DNA of 64,000 nucleotides from Perkinsus olseni. Its lineage: Eukaryota > Perkinsozoa > Perkinsida. Shown one piece after another: positions 51,737-61,336 of this stretch. The stretch covers positions 1 to 64,000 of the forward strand of contig JABANN010000019.1 of NCBI GenBank assembly GCA_013115125.1. Reading direction: 5' to 3'. The position numbers and the translations under genes are program-made. Positions within the stretch are counted from its first letter, which is position 1, and each line of letters opens with the position of its first letter. The notes beneath the pieces are model-generated. The model did no database searches. It was not told where the DNA came from and saw only the letters and a program-made list of their open reading frames with translations.

Positions 51737-54700
51737 TCACTTGGCTGGGCGCAGGTTACCTCCACGTTGCCAGCTCTTAAAAGCATCCCGGTCACTCGTC
51801 GTTAGGTTCAACAGACAAACGCCTTTCCTATCCGCAATCTTTCCTTGACCCAGTTGGCCCGTTGCGTGACGACGGTTTATCAAACACCAAACTATTAGGG
51901 ATACCTCCAGCTCTGATCCCTCAGTGGCAGGATATCTGCCCATCACTGGCTCAATCCTCGTCATCAGTTGGTTCTCCGGTCTCACAGGCACGGGCTCCGC
52001 CTCTCCGCCCGCATCGGACGCATTTCCTGCGACCGAACTCTCACTCGAAGGTTCGGAGGGGACCTCTCTGCTCAACATCGCGCCAAATAACCGAGCCGCC
52101 TGGAAGAGACACTCGAAATCAGGGGTGTCGGGCTCTTGCTGGGTGATAATCTCCAAAGCACCAATGACCAAGTCCACCACTGTTTGACTCGATTTGGGTT
52201 GACCCTTTACAGGATCCGTTTTGTAATCCCTCAGGGCCTTCTTGACCGTCTCGTCGGCAATAGTAGAGCCAGCGCAGAGGTCCGCGAGCAGGGCGAGTAT
52301 CCGTCCCAGAGCCTTGGCACCACCAGTCTTGGCATTGGGTTGAATCTCCGCAACAAGGACCATGTGAACCCTCAGTCTTGCGAAGTGTCGCGCGCCATTG
52401 GCAGACCTGTACTGTAGCAAGAGCATCGCTCGGCACGCCTGCCTCATTAACCGGGGGTTGTGCCCGAGCGTGCACCACCTCTTCAACAGTAGGACAGGTA
52501 TCCCTGCATACCCAGCATCCAGCAACAACTCCTTGTTCAACTGGTTGATGTCGGTACTTTCCTCCCCGTCATTCAGACACAAGACGGCTGAGGTTTCTAG
52601 CATCTCAGCAGCGGTCGCCGGATTGGTGGCGGGAGCCAGAACCTCGAAGCACTGCACGATCGTCTCCAGCTGTTCTCTAGGAATACCACTGCTCACAGTC
52701 GAGCGTGCAGCTACCAACATTGTTCGGCTTTCCAAGCAGCAGTTGACCGTCCGAACAGCAACCTCGGGAGGGACCATGCCAGTCTGTGCATTCAGAGTTG
52801 ATACGTCGGAGCCACCATCTCCCGTTATTTCCAACACGTTGTCTGTCACTCTCCTGAGAATATCCAAAGCCATCTCCATCGCCTCGAGCACGAGACGTGT
52901 GCCGGTGTTCGACATGGGCACTATAGCCTGTAAGACCTGGCAAACTGCTCTGCATATGGATGAGCTCTCAGCCCCATGCCGTCGATAAGCCTGCCGTATG
53001 GCGTGTATCCCCGCCGCTTCGACTACGCTGGTCGCGTAGTCATCAGAGAGCCTTGCCATAACCGCCAAGCATTCGAGTCCAATAGTCTGGACCTGTCGTT
53101 TGGTGACGAAGATGTCCAGCAGTTGACAAACCAACCGTACGTCATGACCGTTTTGGGGGAAGTCGCTAAGGTCATTGATCTCATCAGCCGCTCTGCTGCC
53201 CTCATCAGCGAAGCCTCGCGGGACATCCTTCAGAGTGAACGGTATCCCGTCCGCCACCGCTGACTCTGGAAGCGCCGTAGAGTACACGGCAATCAGGGCC
53301 AACATGGCACGTACGCTGACTTGCTCAATCCTATACAGCTCCAACGCCTCGCATATATAGAATATCTGTTCATCTCTCCGGTGGTCGCTACGGCACGCTC
53401 CAAGGATAACCAGACACTGCTCGATGGTCGGAATCGACTCGGACTCTCTACTCGGCCACATGCTGAGGACGAAGTCCACATGGCAATTTTCTGTTTTCGC
53501 CTCCCGGGTTGCAGTCATCGCCAAAACGGCCAGGATCTGCTCGTTGAGGTTGGGTGTCTCCTCGAATGTATGAGGAAGAGCAAAATACGTAGTGGTGTTC
53601 CACAGTGGTACGGATAACTGTTCTCTCATGGTATCGCGCAAGGCGGTCGTATCATAGATTTTCACGCAGGTCCGGAGAGCGTAATCGAGGACCACCTCGC
53701 CCCATTTGGGTCGTGCTTCGTACTTCCCAGAGACACACGAAATGATATCCATGGCGAATCTGATGTAATCCAGGGCCACCGAGGGCCTCGCCGAGTAGTC
53801 AGATTTTTTCGAGCCCAAGTACAGGAACTCAAGAACGTCCTCCCATTGTTGTTTCTCATTCTTTTTATTATCATCCGTCCGAAATAGTCCTCCAGATCGA
53901 CCGTGGACGCCCATGGCTCGATGGCGCGAGAATAACGTCCGATAGACCGAATGGAATTCTCTGTAGGGCGGCCGAGGCACTCTTAAAGGTACGTCGTCCA
54001 CCGACGGTCCAGTACGAACTCTCGTTTTCTTTTTTTCCTTCTCCGGGACCAATTTCGGTGGCGCCGGAGTACTCGGTGTTTCTTCTACGTCGGCTTCGGG
54101 ATCGCCACCGAACACATTACGCAGCCACCCTGTAAAGGTAGAATAGCCTGTGTCTTCCGTCACCTCCTCAGCAGGAGAACGCTGCGCACGGCTGCGATCG
54201 TGCGACGGAGGTACTTCTCTCCTCTCTTTCAGAGTTTGCCGCCGCCTGACCTCACGAAATCCGATAGGAGAGGAGCGGACAGTAGTATCCCGGCGGCCAT
54301 CCGCGGCCAATTCAACACGCGGCGCCATAACCGGCTGACTGACGTAGGTGTGAGGTTGGGGCGATGAGATATCAGGTTCAACAGCCTCGCTATGGGGAGG
54401 GTCTCCGTCTACTTGTATGTTTCCTGGGCCGACATCGTAGGCTTTTCCAGTGTCAGCGACTTCATTCAGAAGCGGACTAGGCTGAGGAACCCCCTCATCG
54501 TTGTCCACTGGGTCCGGACGTAGCGGCTGCGATGACGGGGACCGGCACCTCGGAGAAAGAACGCCACCGCCCATCCACTCGAACCTGTTGGTATTTCCCT
54601 CGTCGGTCATCGTAAATGGCGGTTGAATAAAAGTGAAGTCACGGCCGCGCTTCACAGTGTCGCACTCGGTCTCTTGGATGGCTTTGTAATAGCACTCCAG

Positions 54701-54826
54701 AACTGCGGTTTTGTCTTTGATGTCGTCATACATCTTCACGAGTGACTCCAGCCTATCGGCATGCCCCACAAGAATCTCCGAGGCATCGGCCCTAGGCTCG
54801 TCCGTCTGAGCGTCTGCGTCAGACAC
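51737..54826 (-). CDS. 1029-aa intronless protein with helical (armadillo/HEAT-like) repeats
   Basis: One unbroken ORF starts MSDADAQTDEPRADASEILV. Residues about 90-290 are low-complexity, rich in Pro, Ser, Glu and Arg and probably disordered (for example TPSTPAPPKLVPEKEKKKTR). From about residue 330 on, amphipathic helices follow in series. Examples are RLVCQLLDIFVTKRQVQTIG, LECLAVMARLSDDYATSV, VCQVLQAIVPMSNTGTRLVL and ALGRILALLADLCAGSTIAD. This pattern resembles ARM/HEAT solenoids, although no family can be named. It could be a scaffold protein. A long antisense ORF (52398-52988 plus) is a shadow. The lack of introns is unusual for the window. Confidence 0.8.
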   Translation of the reverse strand: MSDADAQTDEPRADASEILVGHADRLESLVKMYDDIKDKTAVLECYYKAIQETECDTVKRGRDFTFIQPPFTMTDEGNTNRFEWMGGGVLSPRCRSPSSQPLRPDPVDNDEGVPQPSPLLNEVADTGKAYDVGPGNIQVDGDPPHSEAVEPDISSPQPHTYVSQPVMAPRVELAADGRRDTTVRSSPIGFREVRRRQTLKERREVPPSHDRSRAQRSPAEEVTEDTGYSTFTGWLRNVFGGDPEADVEETPSTPAPPKLVPEKEKKKTRVRTGPSVDDVPLRVPRPPYREFHSVYRTLFSRHRAMGVHGRSGGLFRTDDNKKNEKQQWEDVLEFLYLGSKKSDYSARPSVALDYIRFAMDIISCVSGKYEARPKWGEVVLDYALRTCVKIYDTTALRDTMREQLSVPLWNTTTYFALPHTFEETPNLNEQILAVLAMTATREAKTENCHVDFVLSMWPSRESESIPTIEQCLVILGACRSDHRRDEQIFYICEALELYRIEQVSVRAMLALIAVYSTALPESAVADGIPFTLKDVPRGFADEGSRAADEINDLSDFPQNGHDVRLVCQLLDIFVTKRQVQTIGLECLAVMARLSDDYATSVVEAAGIHAIRQAYRRHGAESSSICRAVCQVLQAIVPMSNTGTRLVLEAMEMALDILRRVTDNVLEITGDGGSDVSTLNAQTGMVPPEVAVRTVNCCLESRTMLVAARSTVSSGIPREQLETIVQCFEVLAPATNPATAAEMLETSAVLCLNDGEESTDINQLNKELLLDAGYAGIPVLLLKRWCTLGHNPRLMRQACRAMLLLQYRSANGARHFARLRVHMVLVAEIQPNAKTGGAKALGRILALLADLCAGSTIADETVKKALRDYKTDPVKGQPKSSQTVVDLVIGALEIITQQEPDTPDFECLFQAARLFGAMLSREVPSEPSSESSVAGNASDAGGEAEPVPVRPENQLMTRIEPVMGRYPATEGSELEVSLIVWCLINRRHATGQLGQGKIADRKGVCLLNLTTSDRDAFKSWQRGGNLRPAK

Positions 54827-54979
54827 ATGTCCGTGTCCTGAAAGAGAAAGACTTCTCGGAAGAAATCGATTACCTCAGTGCTATCCTACCTGTTTTCTTG
54901 TGTGATGTCTGAGCATCTGCGAAGGGAAGTGGTGGCGGCTCTATCGTGACTGATCACAGAGTGAAACTGTAAAATCACG

Positions 54980-55444
54980 TCAGTAATATTCCTCTCGGTA
55001 ACGATATCCACCACGGATCTTCGCGATTTCATAAAATATTGAAGCAAGCCTACATGAGTTAGGGGGAAGGACTGCCTGCGGCGCGGTGCTTTGGTCTCTG
55101 GCCACCTTCAGCAGGCGTTGTCGCTCAAGATTCATCTCGCCTGGATCACTCTGATCTTGGGCTTGCGCATCGTCTAAAGTATGAAATTTGACGATCATGC
55201 AAATCTAAACTGAGTCTCACCCTCATGCACTCTCATTTGCTGCTGACGCCTCGCGAGCTGGAGAAGACGCTCCCGCTCGGGACTTCGAGTGCTTTCCTCT
55301 GTGAATCTCTCTGAAGGACAATCCGTGATGGTGAAACACGATGCTCTCCGTTGAATCACCCGTAACCTGTCGATGCTGTGCTCGAGCGTGAGCGAGGAGA
55401 CGCTCTCGCTGAGAGGGGAGGGCTATGGTTGCTGAAGTCGTCAT
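54980..55444 (-). CDS. Small protein with a triplicated ERxRLLxxARxQ motif
   Basis: Three short exons can be joined. Exon 1 begins MTTSATIALPSQRERLLAHA. A roughly 60-nt intron leads to RFTEESTRSPERERLLQLAR, ending MRVHE. A second intron leads to EMNLERQRLLKVARDQ and on to IFYEIAKIRGGYRYREEYY at 54980. The motif [EQ]RxRLLxxARxQ therefore occurs once per exon, suggesting exon duplication. Each copy would form a basic amphipathic helix. No known family was recognised; a nucleic-acid- or microtubule-binding peptide is possible. The model depends on splice sites chosen by eye. Confidence 0.5.
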
Positions 55445-55693
55445 GCTCTAGCTTCCTGCATGTCGGGAAAACGGCTTGCGCGAGGAAAGTGAGGTGAGCC
55501 ACGCTCAAAGCTGCGAGGACCGCCTCTCCACCAGAGGATCCTAGACCTGGCCTTGAACGTTACGGGAACCTTCCCAAGACTATTCATCACGATGAATTGA
55601 CAACCACAACAGAGTTAGCTGGAAGGAACCGAGACGTACAAGCTAGACAGCAGGAAACAGGCTACGATGACGTAATAAGGCCGAGCCCCAATT

Positions 55694-57350
55694 TTAGTTC
55701 TCTTGGAACATCTCTAAGCGGTTCTCGTCCTCGAATCGCTCGATTGTGGCAACATCTGTCTTGGGGATCAAGTGGAACACGGCCATGCCCACCAAACGCC
55801 TGATCCAAAATACCGTCATTCGAGCGCGAGTATCGGAGACTCTGCGCATCAAAAAATCACAGCACTTTTATAGCGGAAGTTCTCAATGGGGGACTACCTG
55901 CCCTTGAGAATTTTTCCCAATCTAATATTCAGGGTATTCAGCTTCACCATCACGACCGTGTCATCACTTTCCTCGGCATAGCACTCGAGGTACGCCTGGA
56001 AGTTGCTGTAGACAAACCTGCGAGGCGCGAGACGGAGCATGAAGCGTATGACAGGAGGGAGTCGAAGCTCACTCCTTCTTGGTGTCCCAGGGCACACAAC
56101 CCCTATTCGGGAACATATCTTTAGCAATTTGCTTTAGTTTGACGTCTTCTCTTACAGACTTCTGCCAGTCTGTCTGCATCACCGAGTCGTACAAGAAGAG
56201 TATGGGCCAAAGCAGAAGTCCACTTGAGTGGTCGAGGACAGGCGTGCACGAACCGTACTGACTGCAAAAGTCGTATATGACGGGACCAATTGATATAGAT
56301 CGATCCTGAGAGGGACAAAGCGCCGCCATTGGTGGACCACCACTACGCTTTCCAACAGCTGTGCCCAAAGCTGTGGAATGACTCTTACCTCGAGCGCGGA
56401 ATCCACCTCTGCTGTTTCGCCATGATCTTCTAATTTCTCCTTCTCCCGGCGTTCCCGGGACTTCTTCAGCTCATCGATAGCCTGCCCCATCACCTTTGAG
56501 AGGTCTTTAGAGTCCGGATCCACCTTCAGTCCGTAACGAGCAAATCTGGAGTTGCAAATACAACTGTCCTCGCGTTATGAAACATAGTGAGTCTCACTTC
56601 GCTGATCTGGCGAAGAGCTTCAATTCCCGGCAGGCGACCGCTCCCCTATACGCAGCCTTCACTTGAGTAGGGTCCAACGACAATGCTTGTTGAGCGTCCG
56701 AAATGCATTGGATGTACTTCTTCTGTTTCAGATACGCCTGTGCCCGATTCGAGTGAACCTGGGTAGAACATGTCGAGCGCCTTAACTCCCAAAAATCGAC
56801 AGGTCTCATTGTACGCGATGGACCTACAGCGGGCGATGCTGAGAGCTTACCGTGGCATCTAGTTTAGAATCTCCGCAGTGAACCGCTAGGGCATTAGTGT
56901 AAGCATTGATAGCGCCGTCCAAAAGGCCCGCTTTCATTTGCTCGTTCCCTCTTTCCTTAAAATTTTCGCATCGCTCCTGCGGGGGCGTTTCCTCGATGAG
57001 ACTCTAAAAACAGTCACGGTTCCACGGCCCCAGTCTGGCAGTCTTGCTCAGCGCACCTCCAGCGCCAGGAGATTCGGGTTAGTTTTCATTTCCTCTTCAG
57101 TTGGTGTATGTGTCATATAAAGTGGATGAGCCTCCATCTCCTCATCCGTCCACGTCGGGAGATCCGTTCTAGGGTTGTAGTTAGCCCAAAACTCTTCCTC
57201 TTCCGCCTACTTAGAAAATGACTCAGAGAAAACGAAATGACTTAGAGGAGCACCAACCCGTTGTACTACCTCCATGGCTGCCATCACCCGCGTATTATAG
57301 GCGGCCACCTGCTTAGGGTCGTTGAAGTCGGGGGCGGGAATATCAGACAT
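55694..57350 (-). CDS. TTC4/CNS1-type TPR co-chaperone
   Basis: Hsp70/Hsp90 co-chaperone. The start exon MSDIPAPDFNDPKQVAAYNT leads to FWANYNPRTDLPTWTDEEME and HPLYMTHTPTEEEM, the usual TTC4 preamble. The TPR part reads LLDGAINAYTNALAVHCGDS, NRAQAYLKQKKYIQCISDAQ and ALSLDPTQVKAAYRGAVACR. A charged helix (AIDELKKSRERREKEKLEDH) precedes the C-terminal wheel domain. That domain has LLWPILFLYDSVMQTDWQKS, RRFVYSNFQAYLECYAEESD and a last exon MAVFHLIPKTDVATIERFED ending at 55694. The order of segments matches TTC4/Cns1, so the gene looks complete and functional. Confidence 0.87.
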
Positions 57351-57589
57351 TCGAACCGTGTAATATAGAACTGCCAAATGTGACTAGCCTCGCAGTCTAC
57401 GAACACGTCGCTTGTCTTCTCTTGAAATAAGTAGGCGATTGCCTCACATCAATGATACATAACTCGTCATTCAATGTCAATCAGACATCACAGCTAAAAC
57501 GTGGTTCGTGAAATCTCGATCTCGGCCTGCCCCCTTCCGTCCATGAAGATCTCTTATCGCAGGCGCTGACCATCCGTCTCTATCCAGCG

Positions 57590-58949
57590 TCATTCACCTG
57601 AGCCCGAAGAGGAAAGCGGATCGCTATCATGGATCAACGCCGCGATGCACGGTTCCAACATGTCCTTCGACTCAAACCCAGTAGTACTGTTCTGCAGGAT
57701 TGCCGAAACGGCCTTAGTCGCAGCCGCTACAGCATCTCCCACTCCTCCTCCGTCCGGTGGAGAGTTCCGCGACATGTATGCTTGATTTGGTGGAGGACTC
57801 CGATACCCATGCGAGGAATTGGGCTCATGACCATAGTGTTGGCGCTGCTGCATACTCCGTCGCATCCTCTTAGCCTCCGATACGGCTCGGGCAGCCGTTG
57901 AGTCAGAGTCGGCGAATCTGAGAGGAATGCACGCTTCCGCCGACCATGTACACAACATAGTGGCCAACATCACAGAATTTCGGCCTCAACGATCTAACAC
58001 GAGTGAGCTGGTTCTGTGCCATGAAGCCTTGAACTACACTACTAAACCACACGGCTGAGCCCTCGTTACTAGAACGTACCGAACAGATATGACTGAGCTC
58101 TCCTCCATCCTGTAGCGTCCGTTCAGCTCTCGGATCGCAACCTCGGCCGGCCCCGGTATTTGGTACCTAACATATAGTTGTCTCAACCCCGAAATGTTCC
58201 GCCTCCAGTACGTTATAAAGGCACAGGCCTGCCCGCTCTTGCTCTTCCCTTGCATCAAGTGCACTGACTCAACGTGACCGAAAGGGCAAAAGATAGCTAT
58301 GAGATCGTCTCTATCAACCTAAGGCGCCAATCGTAATAGATGATATTGCGAAGCCCTCCACATGATTGTACGAAGTCGGGCAGGCCGCCAACGAACAGCT
58401 TGCACCCTGCCGTGTGAGTTGGTTGGGAAGGCGTGTGATGTGGTCTCCCTCCCATCCCAGTCGAGACCGGTGGACCAGGGGAATGTATGTACGGTGCCGA
58501 TCGTCTCGCTTGTGATTTCGCGTACCTATGACAGTGAATAAACTACGTCTACCTGACATGGTTTCTTCCTGCAGCAGTCTACATCCACCTACTTCACAAC
58601 GACTGTATCTCTGTCCTGTGTCCTCAGTTTACCAGCCATATGCATGGCTGCTATGGCTCGTTCGCAAGACTCTGCACAATTTCAAAAGCATAACCGCCCA
58701 CGCCGCCATCGAATCGCGGACTACCCGTATCGTAATACTTCACGAACGCTGAGCTCTGCCCGCTCCTCGACCGGCCGCCGGACATGAGATAAACTTCGTT
58801 TATCGTCCCTAACAACTAGTGCTTCACGAGAGCGGTTATGCCTCTCCAATTTTCCCAGTACTACCGTATTCTTTAAAGCGTGAGTAGATCTCATCTTCCG
58901 TAGCATCAGGAGGCAAATTGCCGACGAAGAGTTTGAAGTCAGAGCTCAT
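57590..58949 (-). CDS. CELF/Bruno-like RNA-binding protein with two RRMs
   Basis: Predicted regulator of splicing or translation. RRM1 starts at the first exon, MSSDFKLFVGNLPPDATEDE (RNP2 LFVGNLP), and continues YLMSGGRSRSGQSSAFVKYY (RNP1-like) and RAIAAMHMAGK. A Pro/Ser/Arg linker leads to RRM2: KLFVGGLPDFV, DDLIAIFCPFGHVESVHLMQ, SGQACAFITY and AEVAIRELNGRYRMEESSVI. The C-terminal exon has EAKRMRRSMQQRQHYGHEPN and DAVAAATKAVSAILQN, ending SSSGSGE at 57590. Tandem RRMs with AFVKY-type RNP1 and the helix 2 wording A-I-x-x-L-N-G resemble CELF proteins. The third CELF RRM is absent. Confidence 0.83.
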
Positions 58950-59086
58950 CAACGTGAGTGGAACAAAGGCAACCTCTTCGTGACGAAAAAAACTTGGGAG
59001 GCCACGAGGGCTTACGCACCATTGTGACAAGAGGCACCCAGCGCGAGCTTATTGTCTTGAGTTTGTACTGGCTAGGGTCACAATGG

Positions 59087-61294
59087 CTAATACCGGCCTC
59101 GCCGTCTCGTAACGTCGAACCCGCACGGATCTTTAGAACGCAACAGCGATACAGTGGTGCGAATAAACGGGTACACTCGCATGTCTGCAATCACGGACGT
59201 TCGGTAAGAAATCAACATGTAGGTAGCTTTTCTGGAGGAATGCGATAGGGAGTTCAAGATGCATGACATGCACACGGAAGACACGATGATGCACATAATT
59301 ACGAACGTTGCGATCACTTCGTGTAACTTCCTCAGGCGAGCCAAGAGAGGAGTGACAGAAGGTAAACCAAACGACACCTGCACTTACAGCAGGACAATGT
59401 ACATTTCTTGAGAGTTGCGCTCGCATCAAGAACTAGCATCGACTGCTAGAGCTCGAGTTACACCTAAAATGGCACTCACCTCAGATTTGAGCAACAGCCG
59501 CTACAACCCAATAGTAAGTTACCTCTGAGCCTGCGAACGCAGAACGGGTCTTATGGACGCCTGAGGGGAGCGGGAAAAGGTGAACACGCAGATCACTGTG
59601 AGCGACACGCGGATCAGCCCGTCCCAAGATGCGGGCTGGACTGCACACCTGCCTTTCAATAAGTTGTAGGTGGTCTCTATTTGGGGCGGAGGCAGAACGC
59701 AAGTGCTCATAATCGACGTTCTGATAGCACGAAATTGGGATCGGCGGAAGATGCGTCCGCAACGGATACCTTATTAAGCTGTCGAGTTTCTCTCTCCTCG
59801 TCGAGGCAAAAGATAACCCCGGGAATTTGCCCCTTCGACACGTCAGTTGCCTCATGCGACTCCAACCCACCCGTGAAGGTGAACGTCACTCCGCCCTGCC
59901 GCAAGCGAAACCGAATGGGAAATTGTTCGCCAAAAAAATTGGTCAAATCCACCGAATCGCAGAATGGAAATGAACAGAGAGTGACAGTGTGCCCTACCTC
60001 GGTGACAAACCGTTCACCTGCGCTTCCGCTCGCTAGAGAGATGCAATTAGACTCGTCCTGAAATGAGCGACTCGGGAAGATTCGCGATAGAAATGCCCGA
60101 GCCAGGGGACACCCATTTTACACTTATTGGATACTCCACGTTCAACGTGTACCAAGTGTTCTCAAGGATCGCGACAGGTTTCTTCAAAAGTAAGTTCTTG
60201 GTCGGCTTCAACTTAGATTTACTTCTGCCCAGTGACGCTGAGATGAGCATACGCAACGTAATCTTGAATTCCGCCGAACTCCCGGCACGCCGCTATCCGA
60301 TTCGGCGAGAGCTCACTTCTGCCCTTAGATAGAACACGCCCAATAACGCCAGTGCCCTCCACGAACGTGAATGCCACGGGAACCTACCACGGCTTCAAAA
60401 GGACGAGACACGAAGGGACGGTTGGTGATCACCCACCTTGCTCGTGCGGCTTGTGAACATCTCGAAGCCAATAATAGACACCGGAAAGTTAGTTTGAAAA
60501 GAAACAGAGTGATTCCTGAGTTCACAATTCGCCATCGCGGCCCTATCAAAATCGCCAAGCATTCCCGCATTTCGAAAAAAACGCTTCCGAGCAACGTGCG
60601 AAGAGAACGAGGCGCATAGTGCTGCGAGGCCGACGCGCATGCTCCAAGTTAACGCTTGATCTTACTCTCTGCCTTCCTCCAACGACAAGCCATCGAATCG
60701 CACGGGACCCGAGAATCTGAGAGGTACCCCGCGGCGGCTGTCAGTTACCAAGGAGCACGCCACCTTCTGGCAATCAGAACCTCGTCACCCAGCTCGGAGC
60801 AGCAAGATTGGCCGCATAGCCGCGACATGCATATAGCATGCTTGGAAGGCCCTCGCCGGCTGAGCAAGAGAGACTCAACGGAAGCCCGATGCTCCCCAGG
60901 CAAATTCATATCGGCGACCCTTGCCGTAGAGAGTGCGATCTCCTATCTCGCCACGATTGACCCCGACGCTGGCTATCCCGCCAACGGTTAATACCTATTG
61001 CGTTTCTCTTGTGCGTAGGAAAACGTATCAGACATTGTGATCACACCAAGGCAACTGAAGACGGCCGAGCAAAGGCAAACGAATGATTCTTCCTCTATGC
61101 TCAGAGCGGATGAAAGGGCGTGCACTACTTCTGTAAAGACCAGGAGAGTCATCGTTCTTGGAGCCTTTCAAAAGAGGCACCGGAGCAGTGCGAAACAGTT
61201 GAGGCCCAGGAATTGAGGAACCCCAAGTGAAGCCAAGAATGCAAGGTCCAAGGGTGGTGATCATCATCGTGCTTGCGTTGCCATTCGTGTTCAT
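59087..61294 (-). CDS. Predicted membrane protein with beta-rich ectodomain (unknown family)
   Basis: Exon pieces on the minus strand suggest a secreted or membrane protein. The start MNTNGNASTMMITTLGPCIL looks like a signal/anchor segment. Cys-containing pieces follow (MSRLCGQSCCSELGDEVLI, about 60840). Beta-like pieces are HSVSFQTNFPVSIIGFEMFT (about 60520), VAFTFVEGTGVIGRVLS (about 60380) and LENTWYTLNVEYPISVKWVS (about 60140). DLTNFFGEQFPIRFRLRQGG and VTFTFTGG (about 59940) follow. Near the C-terminus are hydrophobic segments LIRVSLTVICVFTFS (about 59620) and VIATFVIMCIIVSSVCMSCI (about 59300). I do not recognise the family. Splice joints are only partly verified, and the start is 42 bp from the divergent KDEL-receptor start. 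Confidence 0.42.
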
Positions 61295-61336
61295 CTCGGA
61301 AATTTACCCGAAAAATTTGCAGTAGCATTTTCATTC

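Noticed and set aside
52398-52988. 196-codon plus-strand ORF
   Set aside because: Lies antisense inside the 1029-aa ORF and follows its codon periodicity; a shadow.
59681-60332. Plus-strand ORFs of 126 and 89 codons opposite the predicted membrane-protein gene
   Set aside because: The minus-strand frames carry better splice ends and a beta-strand/transmembrane pattern; the plus frames show none.
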